A stretch of DNA of 64,000 bases from Smittia aterrima (lineage: Eukaryota; Arthropoda; Insecta; Diptera; Chironomidae). A program made the translations under genes and the position numbers. Below, in pieces: positions 47,378 through 58,584 of the stretch; the stretch's first letter is position 1, and each line of letters starts with the position of its first letter. The stretch lies in assembly GCA_033063855.1 (NCBI GenBank), contig CP093829.1, positions 14,725,537 through 14,789,536 of the forward strand, given 5' to 3'. Under the pieces are notes generated by a model, which ran no database searches, had not been told where the DNA came from, and saw only the letters and a list, made by a program, of their open reading frames with translations.

Positions 47378-48850
47378 TCATGGTTCAAACATGCTTAATG
47401 TACCATTCTCTTGCAAATCTTCTCGATTGACCAGACCAAGATGAAGAGAGCAGACAATTGCTGCTGCTTGCTCAGCATTCTTCTTATTTTTCTCCCAACA
47501 TGTGCTTGCGTAGCTTATATTTTGGAGTGTAAGAACGGAGCGAAAAAGTCGATCTTGCTCCTCGGTTTTATAATTTGGAACGGTTCGCAGCTTCAACTTT
47601 GTATGCTTATGTAAAATGCTTTTCGGTAGATCGACGTCCTTGAGATAATTAGAGCGGATGAACAACACGTTCTCCTCAATTGTTCCATCGTCGAGCTTAA
47701 ATCGTTTCGCTTTTGGTTCACCATCGCTTTCCTTCCGTATTTCAATCTCCTTCTTGAGGTTTTCGAGTTGCTTCTTCTTGCAATATTCTTTCATTTCAAA
47801 AACTTCGCATATCTGTTCGAGAGTTTGAGAATCGAGAAATCTTCGACCCAAATCTGATTCTTGTAGATCTCTTAAAATGCTTTGCACACAGTATTTGACA
47901 TTTGCCGAGCATGCATCATAGTCCACAGCAAGCTTAAGATATCGTTTAATTACATCCATGATAGGAAGTAATCCAGAACTTTGAAAAATGGAAACATTCC
48001 ATTGTGCTGCTCTCGCAAGCATAATCGAGCTAGCTCCGCATTCTTTCTTGAACTTGAAGATATCCGAATGATTGTTAATCTCGCGTGAGCCTCCATTGCA
48101 AATTACGGGAATGTCAACAGCTTCAGTAACTGCTTTAATGACATCTACAAAGAAACGTTTAAAAAATTGAAGATTTAATCAATTTTTTTTAATTTACCTG
48201 GATGAGGATTGTGTTGTGGTCTTTCGTTTCTCGTTCGTCCATGAATTGCAATTGCTTTGATACCTGTCGACGCCAGCTCCTTGACTTGTTCGATAGTCTC
48301 TTCAATTGTTGGTTTGATTCGTATCTTGCAGGACACAGGGATTGAAATCGATTTAACTAAGGTTGTGAGAATGTTCTTGGCGTTTTCTAGATTTGCAGCG
48401 AGCGCCACTCCCATACCTCCTTTCACGCTAAACTCTTTAGGACATCCCATATTGATATCGATTCCAGCTACATCTTTCTCAACAAGTTTTGCTGTTTTCA
48501 AGGCTCGTTCAGCATCAGCAGTTCCGATTTGTAATATAACTTTTCCTTTCTCACGATCGCATGTACGAAAAACAATATTTCCATCAACTGGATCAACAAA
48601 GTCCACAGTGTTAAGAACTTGATTTTCCTTCCTCTGACACTTCATCAGCTTCCAGTCGATCAACTCCTCCGAATAAACAAGGTCAGCTCCGAATTCTAGA
48701 GCTAACAATCGCATTGGTAAACTGTGAAGAAAAAGACATTTGTATTGTAATAAAAGAACATGTTATGAATGAATATTACGTTCCAACACGAACCATCGGT
48801 GCCAAAATTAATTTGTTGCGATAATCCAAAGGCGCACTAGATTTCTCCAT
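47378..48850 (-). CDS. DUS2: tRNA-dihydrouridine(20) synthase DUS2-like
   Basis: Minus-strand exons 48780-48850, 48198-48721 and 47378-48144 give 453 residues. The FMN-binding TIM barrel starts with KLILAPMVRVGTLPMR. The catalytic Cys lies in DINMGCPKEFSVKGGMG (about Cys117). KIRIKPTIEET, AIHGRTRNER and VICNGGS complete the flavin and tRNA-binding set. The C-terminal double-stranded RNA-binding domain (about 370-435, TVPNYKTEEQDRLF..CWEKNKKNAEQAAA) is specific to DUS2. It reduces uridine 20 in the D-loop of cytosolic tRNAs with NADPH. AATAAA is at 47353-47358, facing the dynein-tail gene. Confidence 0.94.
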
Positions 48851-48993
48851 AACTAGATTGTTTTGTTAAGAAGTTGTCTAATTAAGGATGTTTTCAATTA
48901 TTTTGATTATCTTTTTAACGCGAGAATAGCTTCAGAAATAATGAATTTTTGATATAAATATTGGAAATGTGCAGCAAACAGCTGTTGCTTTTT

Positions 48994-49840
48994 TAGGGTT
49001 TTTCATCCGAAGGATGGAACACCCTATTGTGGTCGCTTTGTCCGTCTTCCGTGGTCCGTCTTCCGTCTTCCGTGGTCCGTGATTGAGATAACTCGCGAAC
49101 GCGATGAGCTAGCGAATTAATTTCTTCACCAGTCGATAGAGAATTTAAATACGCAAAACAACTTTTGAGGATTTTTGGCTAGCTCATCAGGATCGGGCCC
49201 ACGGGCCCAAAACCTGGAATCTCCATACAAAAAGTCGATTTTTAGTTTTGAAACACGTTTTCTCGAAAACGGAAGCACATTTCCGCTGTGACTTGTTCAC
49301 AAGAAGTGATCAGCATGTTGAATCGAGTGCATGGATCTTATAGCTGACCAGATCTGGGTCCACCTCTCGCCAGCGCCAAGTGAAACTTCTTTTCCTTTGG
49401 AGTTAAAGCATTGAGTTGTTCACATAAAATGATCAGCTCGACTTGACAAAGCAATAAATCCTAGAAAATCCAAGCTCCACACATTGGATCCATCTCTGGT
49501 GAGCTCAGAGTGGAACTTCGTTCCCTTTGGAGTTAGAGCATTGAGATGTTCACATGAAATGATCAGCTCGACTTGACAAAGCAATAAATCCCAGAATATT
49601 CAAGCTCCACACATTGGATCCACCTCTGGTGAGCTCAAAGTGAAACTTCTGTTCCTTTGGAGTTAGAGCTTTCATTTGTTCACATGAAATGATCAGCTCG
49701 ACACGACAAAGAGATAAATCCCAGAAAATCCAAGCTCCACTCATTGGATCCACCTCTGGTGAGCTCAAAGTGAAACTTCGGTAAACAAACCAAGTAAAAT
49801 GTCCCCTGTAACCAGTTCATCCAGAGGATGAAAAACCCTA
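48994..49840. mobile_element. Non-autonomous DNA transposon (MITE-like) with terminal inverted repeats
   Basis: The left end GGGTTTTTCATCC (48996-49008) followed by three bases and GGATG is matched in reverse at the right end (49818-49838). A TA dinucleotide sits outside each end (48994-48995 and 49839-49840), suggesting a TA target duplication as in Tc1/mariner-type elements. There is no transposase frame. The interior has short GTCCGTCTTCCGTG-type repeats near 49037-49084 and four 130-bp tandem units. Confidence 0.75.
49293..49780. repeat. Four tandem units of about 130 bp inside the MITE-like element
   Basis: Units begin at TGTTCAC on 49293, 49417, 49547 and 49677; the last three steps are 130 bp and the first 124. 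Each contains GATCAGCTCGAC, CCAAGCTCCAC, TGGATCCA and CCTTTGGAGTTA with point differences; the first unit is the most diverged. The long minus-strand frames here are by-products of the repeat. Confidence 0.85.
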
Positions 49841-50107
49841 CAGTAAGTTCGGTACGAACTGCTACTGCCACTTGTTTAGTTCCTTGAAAACACCCGAGAC
49901 AAATCTTAGAAAAACTCTTTTTAGACATTTTAATCGTTTCAGTCATTTTAAGCTGCAGGAAAGAAATTAAGATTGCAAACACGATCTTAAGATTAACCGT
50001 AAGTTAAATTTTATGGATTTCAATCAATTTCAGAAGATTTTCATAGAAAATTTTAATCGTTCAAGTCTGGCTGATCTAACCTTTGCACAAAACTTCATTT
50101 TAGGAAA

Positions 50108-52615
50108 ATGGGAAAGAAAAACAAGCGTAAACAGAATTCAAGTGACGTTCAAAACGAAATGACAGTCAACGGAGAAGAACCACCAAACAAACGAGCTAAA
50201 GATCAGAAATGGTATCCAGGAAAGTTTGTTTTGTTGAAACCACAAGGCACAAATTCAAATGAAGCTGCCGCGACAGCTTCGACAAATGGAAAGCATGAGA
50301 AACCAATAGACCAAGTGAATCCAGCTAAGAAGAAGAAGAAGAAGCTCAATGGAAAGGAAGCTAACAATGGACATTCTCAAATGGAATCAAAGCAATTGAA
50401 TGGGAAATTGAAGAAGTTGGCGAAATTGAAGAAAAAGAAATCCGATGGCTTGCAATATCTTGAGAAAGCTGATGACGATTTGAGTACTTCTGAAGACGAC
50501 ATCGACTGGATGGATTTGGGAGATTTCAATGATTCCGACTCGCTCACTGATGAAGAAGTTGGCGAAGAATGGTCGACTGACACAGATTATTCTGAAGGTG
50601 ACTCGCTGGATGATTCAGAAGAATATTCGTTTCATGAAAGCGATTGCGAAAGTGTCAGTGAAGATGGTAATCATTTCTGGAGTGACGAAGGTTCGGAAGA
50701 CAGTGATTATGTTCCCGACATTGAAGACAAATACATCAAGCGAGGCGACGCAATTCTTTATGAAGGAAACGGCTTAAACCTTGCTTTCGGTAATTCGGAG
50801 AAAAGTCAAATCATCGATATTAACGACATTGCTCCAGCAATATTGCCGGCGAGTGACGATGACGAAGTTCCACAACTCATACGTCCTGACGGAGAACAAT
50901 TGAACGAAAGCGAGCTCGAGGAGCCGGAAGAAATGATTAGAAAACTAGAAATCGATGATGGATTTCATAGCAATCTTTTGTTAGGCGCTGCAAGTTTCTT
51001 CAATTGTATAAATGATCAAGGAGTGGTTCTAAAGCTTTCAAAAACAATTCACTTCCATGGAGTTTTAATTGTTAGATGTTTAGCTAACAAGCTTCAGATC
51101 AATGGCTACACACTTCAGCCAAACGACAACATTACAGCTCCTTCCATTTCACGGGCTGATTACTTTTTAAATCTGACTCCTATTATAGATTCAAACTACG
51201 CAAAAGATAATTTATCGCAAGAGTTAAATAAACTTCTGAAAGACGAAGATACATCAAAACTCTTGTCAAGCTTCGACGCGTCCAAAGAAGCAATCGTTCA
51301 TCTTCAACATGGCCCACCTGATTCAACAATCGAGATGCTTAAAACTTATTCGCCTAATCCTTTGCTGCCAAACAAGAAAATGTTGATGAACAACAGCAGT
51401 GAGCTTACCTTAGCTGCGAAGTTCTTTGTTAGCATTGAAAACCAAAAAGTTAGCACTTACCAGGAAAACGAGCAATGGAATAATATCGAAGTTAAATCAA
51501 GTTCAAGACTCGTCATTGCTGGAGGAAAGAACGTCGGGAAGTCTGGACTTTGTCAGTTCCTTGTTAACAAACACATAACAACATTCAAGAAGATTTTACT
51601 GATCGATCTTGATATTGGACAACCGATTAGCAGTCCAGCTCAAACAGTCAGTGCCACTCTACTCACAAGACCAATTATAGGTCCCGGTTTCTTGAGTAAG
51701 AATCAACCTGACAAGTGTTTAATGTACGGAGATAAAAGCGTGATGATCTCGCCTTTCAAGTATGTCCGTTGTGTGAGACAACTCATCGAGTTTTGTAGCG
51801 AGAATGCTGAATATCAGAATGTTCCATGGATTATAAATTCAATGGGATATCAAAAGGGATTCGGATTGCAGCTCATTTGCCTGCTAGTAAAGATTCTTGG
51901 ACCAACTGATGTCATTCAAATACAACATGGAGTGAAATCTTATAATTTCGCAAAGATCATCACAGAAGATGTCGTTAACGAGCTGGAATTTAACTTTTTT
52001 GATGATGAAGACGTGGCTGGAATACCAAATCAAACTTTTTTCACAACTCATGTCTTAGATTCGATCGTTAACAACAGTGAGATCGATAGTACTTCGAAGT
52101 GGATTTCAAATGCAGCAGAGAAAAGAAAACTTTCAATTCTTGCTCAGCTTTCTCGATTGTTGAAAGGAAACCAATCTTGTCTCAATGACGTAACTCCATT
52201 CGTTGCACCTATAAATAAAATCAGAATGCTCGTCACTGATGAAGAATACTCACAACCCGAGCAAGGATTTAACTTGGGACTTCTCAATGGCAATCTCGTT
52301 TATTTGTGCAAAGCAAATGAAAGTGAAACCTTGAACTCAACAACTATCCTTGACTGCTATGGACTCGGTATTGTTCGTGGAATTGACAAGATAAACGAGA
52401 AGATTTTTATTCTCCTTCCCCAAGCAGAAGCCTGCGAAACCCTTCAGACAAACGTTGACGTTCTTGCCATTGGCAACATTCCTCTGCCTGCCGAAATTCT
52501 CCTCAAGCAGAGCTTCAACATCTCCGGAAATATCCCACACGTAACTTTCTTCAAAGACCGCAACGCGAGCAGCAAAAAGTACGTCAACAAGCGCAACATC
52601 AAGGAATGCTATTGA
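50108..52615 (+). CDS. NOL9: Polynucleotide 5'-hydroxyl kinase NOL9 homologue
   Basis: One 835-residue exon starting MGKKNKRKQN. Residues 1-130 are basic with Lys runs (nucleolar targeting); about 130-205 is a strongly acidic Ser/Asp/Glu segment. The Clp1/Grc3-type kinase core has the Walker A GGKNVGKS near 471-479, then LLIDLDIGQPISSP, TRPIIGPGFL and the lid region. Later VNSMGY-like NSMGYQKGFGLQL matches the Grc3/NOL9 family. The enzyme phosphorylates 5'-OH ends of pre-rRNA during ITS2 processing for the large ribosomal subunit, in complex with LAS1L. A possible acceptor TTTTAG lies just before the start, so a 5' UTR intron is possible. AATAAA is at 52840-52845. Confidence 0.93.
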   Translation: MGKKNKRKQNSSDVQNEMTVNGEEPPNKRAKDQKWYPGKFVLLKPQGTNSNEAAATASTNGKHEKPIDQVNPAKKKKKKLNGKEANNGHSQMESKQLNGKLKKLAKLKKKKSDGLQYLEKADDDLSTSEDDIDWMDLGDFNDSDSLTDEEVGEEWSTDTDYSEGDSLDDSEEYSFHESDCESVSEDGNHFWSDEGSEDSDYVPDIEDKYIKRGDAILYEGNGLNLAFGNSEKSQIIDINDIAPAILPASDDDEVPQLIRPDGEQLNESELEEPEEMIRKLEIDDGFHSNLLLGAASFFNCINDQGVVLKLSKTIHFHGVLIVRCLANKLQINGYTLQPNDNITAPSISRADYFLNLTPIIDSNYAKDNLSQELNKLLKDEDTSKLLSSFDASKEAIVHLQHGPPDSTIEMLKTYSPNPLLPNKKMLMNNSSELTLAAKFFVSIENQKVSTYQENEQWNNIEVKSSSRLVIAGGKNVGKSGLCQFLVNKHITTFKKILLIDLDIGQPISSPAQTVSATLLTRPIIGPGFLSKNQPDKCLMYGDKSVMISPFKYVRCVRQLIEFCSENAEYQNVPWIINSMGYQKGFGLQLICLLVKILGPTDVIQIQHGVKSYNFAKIITEDVVNELEFNFFDDEDVAGIPNQTFFTTHVLDSIVNNSEIDSTSKWISNAAEKRKLSILAQLSRLLKGNQSCLNDVTPFVAPINKIRMLVTDEEYSQPEQGFNLGLLNGNLVYLCKANESETLNSTTILDCYGLGIVRGIDKINEKIFILLPQAEACETLQTNVDVLAIGNIPLPAEILLKQSFNISGNIPHVTFFKDRNASSKKYVNKRNIKECY

Positions 52616-55600
52616 ATTTATGAATTTTTCATGTCGCCTAATGGCCTCTGTTATTTAAATTCCCAGAAATTTCGCGAACGCAGAATTTAGCATATATTAA
52701 AATTTCCATCTGCTATCCTGAAAAAAAAACGCTTAAGCCTTGTCTTTGTTGTAGTCGCTTGGTGTTTGATAAGAAATTTTATTTTTCAGCCTTTCAAGCG
52801 AGTTGCTTCGAATGATATTTTCTTGTACATGAAACGACGAATAAAATTTCACTTTGAAGTCAAAGCACAAAAACATATTACGAAAAAAAAAAAGATTTTA
52901 CTTTGACTTCCATCAATTATTCACGGAAGCGATTTTTAAAGACTTCTTAAGATTGCGTGTAAGACGCAATTTCTGTTTTCGATGAAGAAAGAAAGCTAGA
53001 ACACTAATGGCAGAGATTTTTATTTCAAGTGGGTAAAATATCTTTGGCTTTAAAATTTCGAAATATTTGGACAATTGATGGAGTTTTAAAAAGAAAATGA
53101 AGACCTGAGGCCTTGTTCTCGAATTACGGTAAAAAAGCGAAGTTGCTAACTTCCCACTCTTTTCATAATCAATTTGTTTTCGGCTAATTGGCTTTATGAC
53201 TCAAGTATTTCCACTTATCCTTAGCTCGTCGACAACACAAATCGGTCACTTTTATTAACGAACATTTTCACTTTATGGAATGAGCGATCAGTTTGTTCTT
53301 AAGTGGAAATTGAGTTATCGGTCACTTCCTGAAATTTTTCCATTTTCTGTAGTGACCTGCTTTTAAAATAAATTTACACTTCAAGTCATCATAAACTTCA
53401 GTTTATCAATATTTCATGACCGAAAATTGTTTTCCAATTTCCACCCACAAAACTTTAAATGGACTTTGCAACATGTGCGTGAAAGGAAATCGTTGTTCTT
53501 GACAGTTGTTTGAGATGTATGTCAACAACTGCCGAGTGAAAAAGCGTAAAATAACAAAGCAATGACACATTTTATTGACTGGCGAGGAGTTGTTTGCAAA
53601 ATTTTAAAGTTAGATAGCTATCTCAAAGTTTCGAGCAAGTCAATAAAAACTTTTTGTTTAAGATGTTTCTTCTTCTTCCAGTTTTTTGATTTCTTTAACA
53701 TCAAATAAATTTCCACGGCTTCCCTCTCGTCGCATTGTAACAAACAAGTCTCAAATTGTTAGGCAAATGAATCAAACGACAATTGCCGCCCTATTAAACG
53801 CGCTGCATGCTTATTGAAATGAGAAGCCTTCCAAATTCTCTCTACTCAATTAATTTGATGAGTCAAAAAAGCGGTTTCCACTCTTCGGATATGAAGAAAA
53901 CTCCATGTCGACATGAAAATTCATCCTGTTATTATCATCAACATCCTTGTCGTCGAGCATGTGTCGCCATGTGATTACGTATTCATGTGTGTAGCGGCGC
54001 ACAGCGAGCTCAGTTGAGAAGCACTCGGCGCCAAGATTCTTCTACCAGTGAATGACAGTAAATTGATCCACACATCTGAGTGAGCGACTTTGGCCGTTGT
54101 CGAAGCAGTCAACAATGACAATGTAATGATGATGTTAATTGAATTATGTTTCATTAAAATTCTGGTGAGCATGGAAGCCCCGCTCGTCCCACATTGAAAG
54201 CAAATCACTATGATGATGATGTTTGTCCGTTGATTTCGATGGGACGAACGTCGTCTATCTAGAACTACCCCTTTCGTAAGAATTCATCACTCACGATGAT
54301 GTGGAAATGATTTGAGATTTGTTACGTATAAAGTTTCACAACACAACGTATGCTCGCTTCCTTTTCTCGGTTTGTATGCCTAATTTAACTTATCTCTTCT
54401 TGAAATCAATCTTTTCCCTCAGACATGAAAATAATTTTGAGAGTTTTCTCGATTCAAATTGAAAGACAGAGAACGATTCTCGTCTATCATTCAAGTCATC
54501 GATGGTTGAATCCTTTCGAAGAAGTTGATTGGAGAAAGCCCGAGTGGTGATAATTAATAGAATCAGGAAATATCTCGTGTCATTGCTCGAGTGAGTTGAT
54601 AGGGTGGAGAAAGTGATGAATTCTTAATTAGAAATCGAATCACAGCATGATGACATACAAAATGATGTTTCGAAGAGCAGAGAATGGAAAAAATAACTGA
54701 AATTGAATCTACTTGTAGGATTTCTGTGTTGAATTCGAGCAATCGAGGAATAAAAATTGGAAATTGAAACGCTTTTCTTTGCGAAGGAATCCTCTCGTTG
54801 AGATCGAGAAATTTGATACTTTTTTTTTTGCTTTCTACTCATAGAAATGACGAGAAAAACATTTTTGGCGCTTTCAATTGAAGCGAATTGAGTTCTCTCG
54901 AGGCATTAGAAGTTGTTTTGCTGTTCGGCCGATATGCAGAGGAGAGCTCACCAATGAAAAATCATTCATTGATTTCCTTGAATTTATTTTTCATTACGGA
55001 GAAAAAGTTATTAAATTCTTGATCGAACAAAGAATCGCTGTTATTGAAATTGATTCGCGGTCGCAAGCTTCAAAATCTTTCAGACCCACGCACTGTTCAC
55101 AGGAACGAAACGTTGTATCAAAGGACCAAAAGAATTTTTCCGCTGCGGTTTCTTTGACTGATTTAGCCAAACAAAACCTTGTTTCCGCAAATAAAATCGA
55201 ATGATTCGATGAATTAAAGCTTTTTCGCCTAGTGCTATTTCTAAAAGTCAAACATAATCCATGAAATTATGAGCTTGTCACTACTGAAATTGTTGCTTTA
55301 ATCTTCAATCACTCGGTTGTTGTTCATGTTACATGATATTTTAAGTTGGAAAACCTCAAAAGGAAACCTGCAATGAATTTCTCGATGCTGAATGAAGATT
55401 CGTCAGAATGACTTAAAATCACAGCAAGAAATAGCAAAACACAAAAAATTTAAATCAACCTAATAATTCCTGCGTGAATCAGCGAATTCTTTGTTCACTC
55501 TCCTGAAATTAAAAATTCAATAGAAAAATTCTATTTAATCTCTGAACAATTCGTTATCCTAGTTGAGGGGTGGAAAAGAATCCTCGGTCAGCTCGGGCTT

Positions 55601-57902
55601 AAAAATTAAAACGTAAATAAATTAAAAGAAGTCCTTAGTTCGAAGAAGTCTTGAGCGCGAACAAAACAAGTCATAAAGATTTCCATGGTGAAAGATGCCT
55701 GGATGTTTTTTTTAATCGCCGAGCTCTGAAATGCCCGTCGTCTCTCGCAATTTGCAATCCCCACCTGACGCTTGAAATGAAACGAGTAAACAATTAGATA
55801 ATTAATTATCCCTCGATAAGTTTGCCGGAAAACTCTTTTTTCTGCTTTTATTTTTGTTTTGTGTACGAAAGGATTATGGAGATCGATAGAAACGTGGGAC
55901 AGCCGGCTTAGATTTTATTTCAATTAGCAAAGCGTTTCGATATCAGTAAAGAACATCGTTCGGGATTACTTGGGGAGTAGAAAAAAATTTGTTTCATACA
56001 ATAATTTAAATTCAAGTCACACGTCAAAACTAGTTTTGATGTCAATTCACTCGTAACGATTTAAAGAAATTAACATTCGCTTCGTAGAGTTCAATTTCAT
56101 GGAAAATCAAAGCTCAAAAGTCGCGTTAAATGTTCAATGATCTCGTCATCGAGAGCGAACGCAGAAAAAACTGTTTTCCGAGTAATGTAAATCGGTGTCA
56201 CATCAGATATTTAACATCCAATTTGAATAATTCGTTTGAGGTCGATTGATTTTTATGAGAACATTTGACAAGAGCGCGCCCACCCTCAAATGATGTTAAC
56301 GATGGTTAATCATTTGGAAAATTGCTGTTTGTTTTTTCGCCGCCAACACTTTATCACAAAAAAATTGAGTTGATGTTCGTACTGTCACTTCAATTTATTT
56401 TAAAGCAGAATAATTCTCATTCGAAGTATTTCTGAGATCAAAGATAGAACTTCAATAATGTTTTGACGGAGAGTGACGTCAACTACAGTTTCAGAAACTC
56501 TGAGATTTAAAATTTATGGTCACTAATGTTGACAACAGCCATCTTCCCCAAACTCTATTCTCACTTCAAGTCGAGTTGTTGTTTATAAATAATAATTATT
56601 ATTATTGAAACATTGCTGCTAGCTTTAAGTTTATGTGCCATTAAACACTAACGATATGCGATTATTTAAGTCAGTAATCAACAATGGAATATTTATAATA
56701 AAGTAAACAGGCGTCGAGGGTTGAAGTCGTTGCTGAATTAAAAGCAGCCAAGTGAGTGACGTCTCGAGGTTTACTCGACTTGCTACGAGTATGAGACGAC
56801 GACGCTCGTAATATGAACAGCATTGGCGAAAATTCAATCATGATTCGATGTGAAAGGGGAAAGCAATGTCACATATTTTCATGTGAACGCCGTTGTCGCT
56901 ACATAATAATGAGTTGTTTGTTGTTTTCCCTCTCCAGCACTTCAACGCCTTTGCTATTAATATAATAAATCCTTGAAATCAATTCATTTGGTTCATGAGG
57001 AGAAGGAAGAAGAAGACTTCGAACAACAAGAGCATTAGGAAAATAAAGCTCCAATTCATTGATACCAGAAGGAAAGGAGAGAACGAGAAGAAGGAAACAT
57101 TCTCAGCTCAATTTTGGCAATGGAGAAAATTCAAATCAAATTCTCTAAGTCATCAATATTCTTCTGTCCTCGTATCACACTCGACTTTAATGCTCACGCT
57201 CGCTGTGTATCGATCTGGCCTCAAAATGCGAAGAGACGATGAATTCGCCAGGAAATGTATCGTCATGTATATCGAATGGTGTATCAATATTAAATTGAAA
57301 TAAGATTCCGATGAAGCTGTTTCTCACTCCTTTTGCTTTTCCCTTCTCTTCTTCTTCTTTCGTTCGCCCTCTGCACGAAAATCGGGGAAATCTCATTAAA
57401 TCTTATTTCATATCATCTGATATTGTGCTATAAGGGGTTTTTCTCTTGCCACCGAATGCTCTCGTGTGTTGAAGAAGGCGACATCCGATGCTTAGGTGAC
57501 AAGGAAATCATAAGAATGGAAATGATTGCGTTTAAAGAGTTGCAACTCTAAAGATCTAAAGGCAATCAAACAACTCAACTATTGAATCATCAAGCAACTG
57601 CTAATTGAGGAAGTGTGTCATTCACTCCTTTCCTCAAATTAAACAAAAATTGTTTACAAGACTACGAAGCAACTGAAGTTTTCTAGACGTTTCATTGCGA
57701 TACTTTCCACTTAGTGTCTTTAAGTTTATGATAAATCTGTAGTTTTGATGGCTCTGGGAAATAAAGTTAATGACGAGTTAATTATGAAACTTACAAACTT
57801 CTCTTCTGTTGGAGATTCCAACAGTAACAAGAATTGAAACTTAAAATTTAATCTAATCGTATCTTTCTGGGAAGAAGATTATTCTCATCTATTATCTAAC
57901 AG
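52616..57902. other. Intergenic sequence without recognised genes
   Basis: After the NOL9 3' UTR (poly(A) signal at 52840) I find no conserved exon, tRNA or rRNA on either strand. The longest open frames (53975-54208 minus, 54878-55204 plus and 56995-57303 plus) are short and have no family features. The stretch may be intronic or regulatory DNA of a gene outside the window. Confidence 0.5.
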
Positions 57903-58584
57903 ACCGAATTCGGACCCTGCCTTTTCGATGGATTATATATAATTATATATAAATTTATAAATAAATATATATAATTTTATAAATAATTATAAATAAATAT
58001 ATATAATTATTTATAATTAATTATAAAATATAAATAAATATATATAAAATGTAAATAAATATTTATAAAAATATATAATTTTATAAATATTTGATGTCAA
58101 AAACTAAAAAATTTAATTGTAGAAAACTACAATTATTTATAAAATATAAATAAATATTTATTAATTAATAAATAAATATAAATAAATATTTATAAATTAT
58201 AATTAATAAATTGAAAAAATTCAATTGTAGAGAACGAAATTTATTAATAAAATTAAAAAATTATCGTGAATTGAAACACAACAAAATAATTAGGAGAACA
58301 AAATAAATATTATTGTCCTTTTAAGATTAAAAAAACCAAATAAGGCGAGGTTTGTACGTCATTGCAGGACACAACATCCGAAAACGTTTAACGAATAAAT
58401 TGGGACTTGCGTTTTCTATGGAATATATTTATTTATACATAAAATCATAATTAAATATTTATAAATTAAAAATAATTATATTTAAATTATAAATAATTGT
58501 TTATAAATATATATTAATATTTATAAATTATAAATATTTTACATTTAAATATAATCCATCGAAAACGCAAGTCCCACCGAATTC
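57903..58584. mobile_element. AT-rich non-autonomous transposon with 9-bp target-site duplication
   Basis: The perfect direct repeat ACCGAATTC flanks the element at 57903-57911 and 58576-58584. Just inside, the left end (57912-57940) and the reversed right end (58547-58575) share TTTTCGATGGATTATAT, with GGACCCTGCC outside on the left and GGGACTTGCG on the right. The interior is almost pure A/T (TATAAATAAATAT-type) with no coding capacity. A 9-bp duplication fits Mutator-like elements best, which is inference. Confidence 0.75.
58402..58575. repeat. Nested inverted repeat within the AT-rich element
   Basis: GGGACTTGCGTTTTC.ATGGA.TATATTTA at 58402-58430 is repeated in reverse at 58547-58575, enclosing about 115 bp of A/T. 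The right arm is also the right end of the larger element, so a second end appears to lie inside it. Confidence 0.8.

Larger units (their letters stand above)
48851..50107. other. Region between DUS2 and NOL9, mostly a transposable element
   Basis: The divergent DUS2 and NOL9 genes are separated by 1.26 kb, of which about 845 bp is the inserted element at 48994-49840. The remaining native sequence, about 140 bp on the left and 270 bp on the right, must supply both promoters. Confidence 0.6.

Noticed and set aside
49293..49780. Possible CRISPR-like array
   Set aside because: Units are 130 bp, contiguous and lack distinct spacers, and the genome is eukaryotic. It is a satellite inside a transposon.
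49550..49982. Overlapping minus-strand open frames with similar proteins
   Set aside because: They are translations of the 130-bp tandem units; the period is not a multiple of three and no family features are present.
54878..55204. 108-residue plus-strand frame in the gene desert
   Set aside because: No start context, splice partner or recognisable family; its length is expected by chance in 11 kb.
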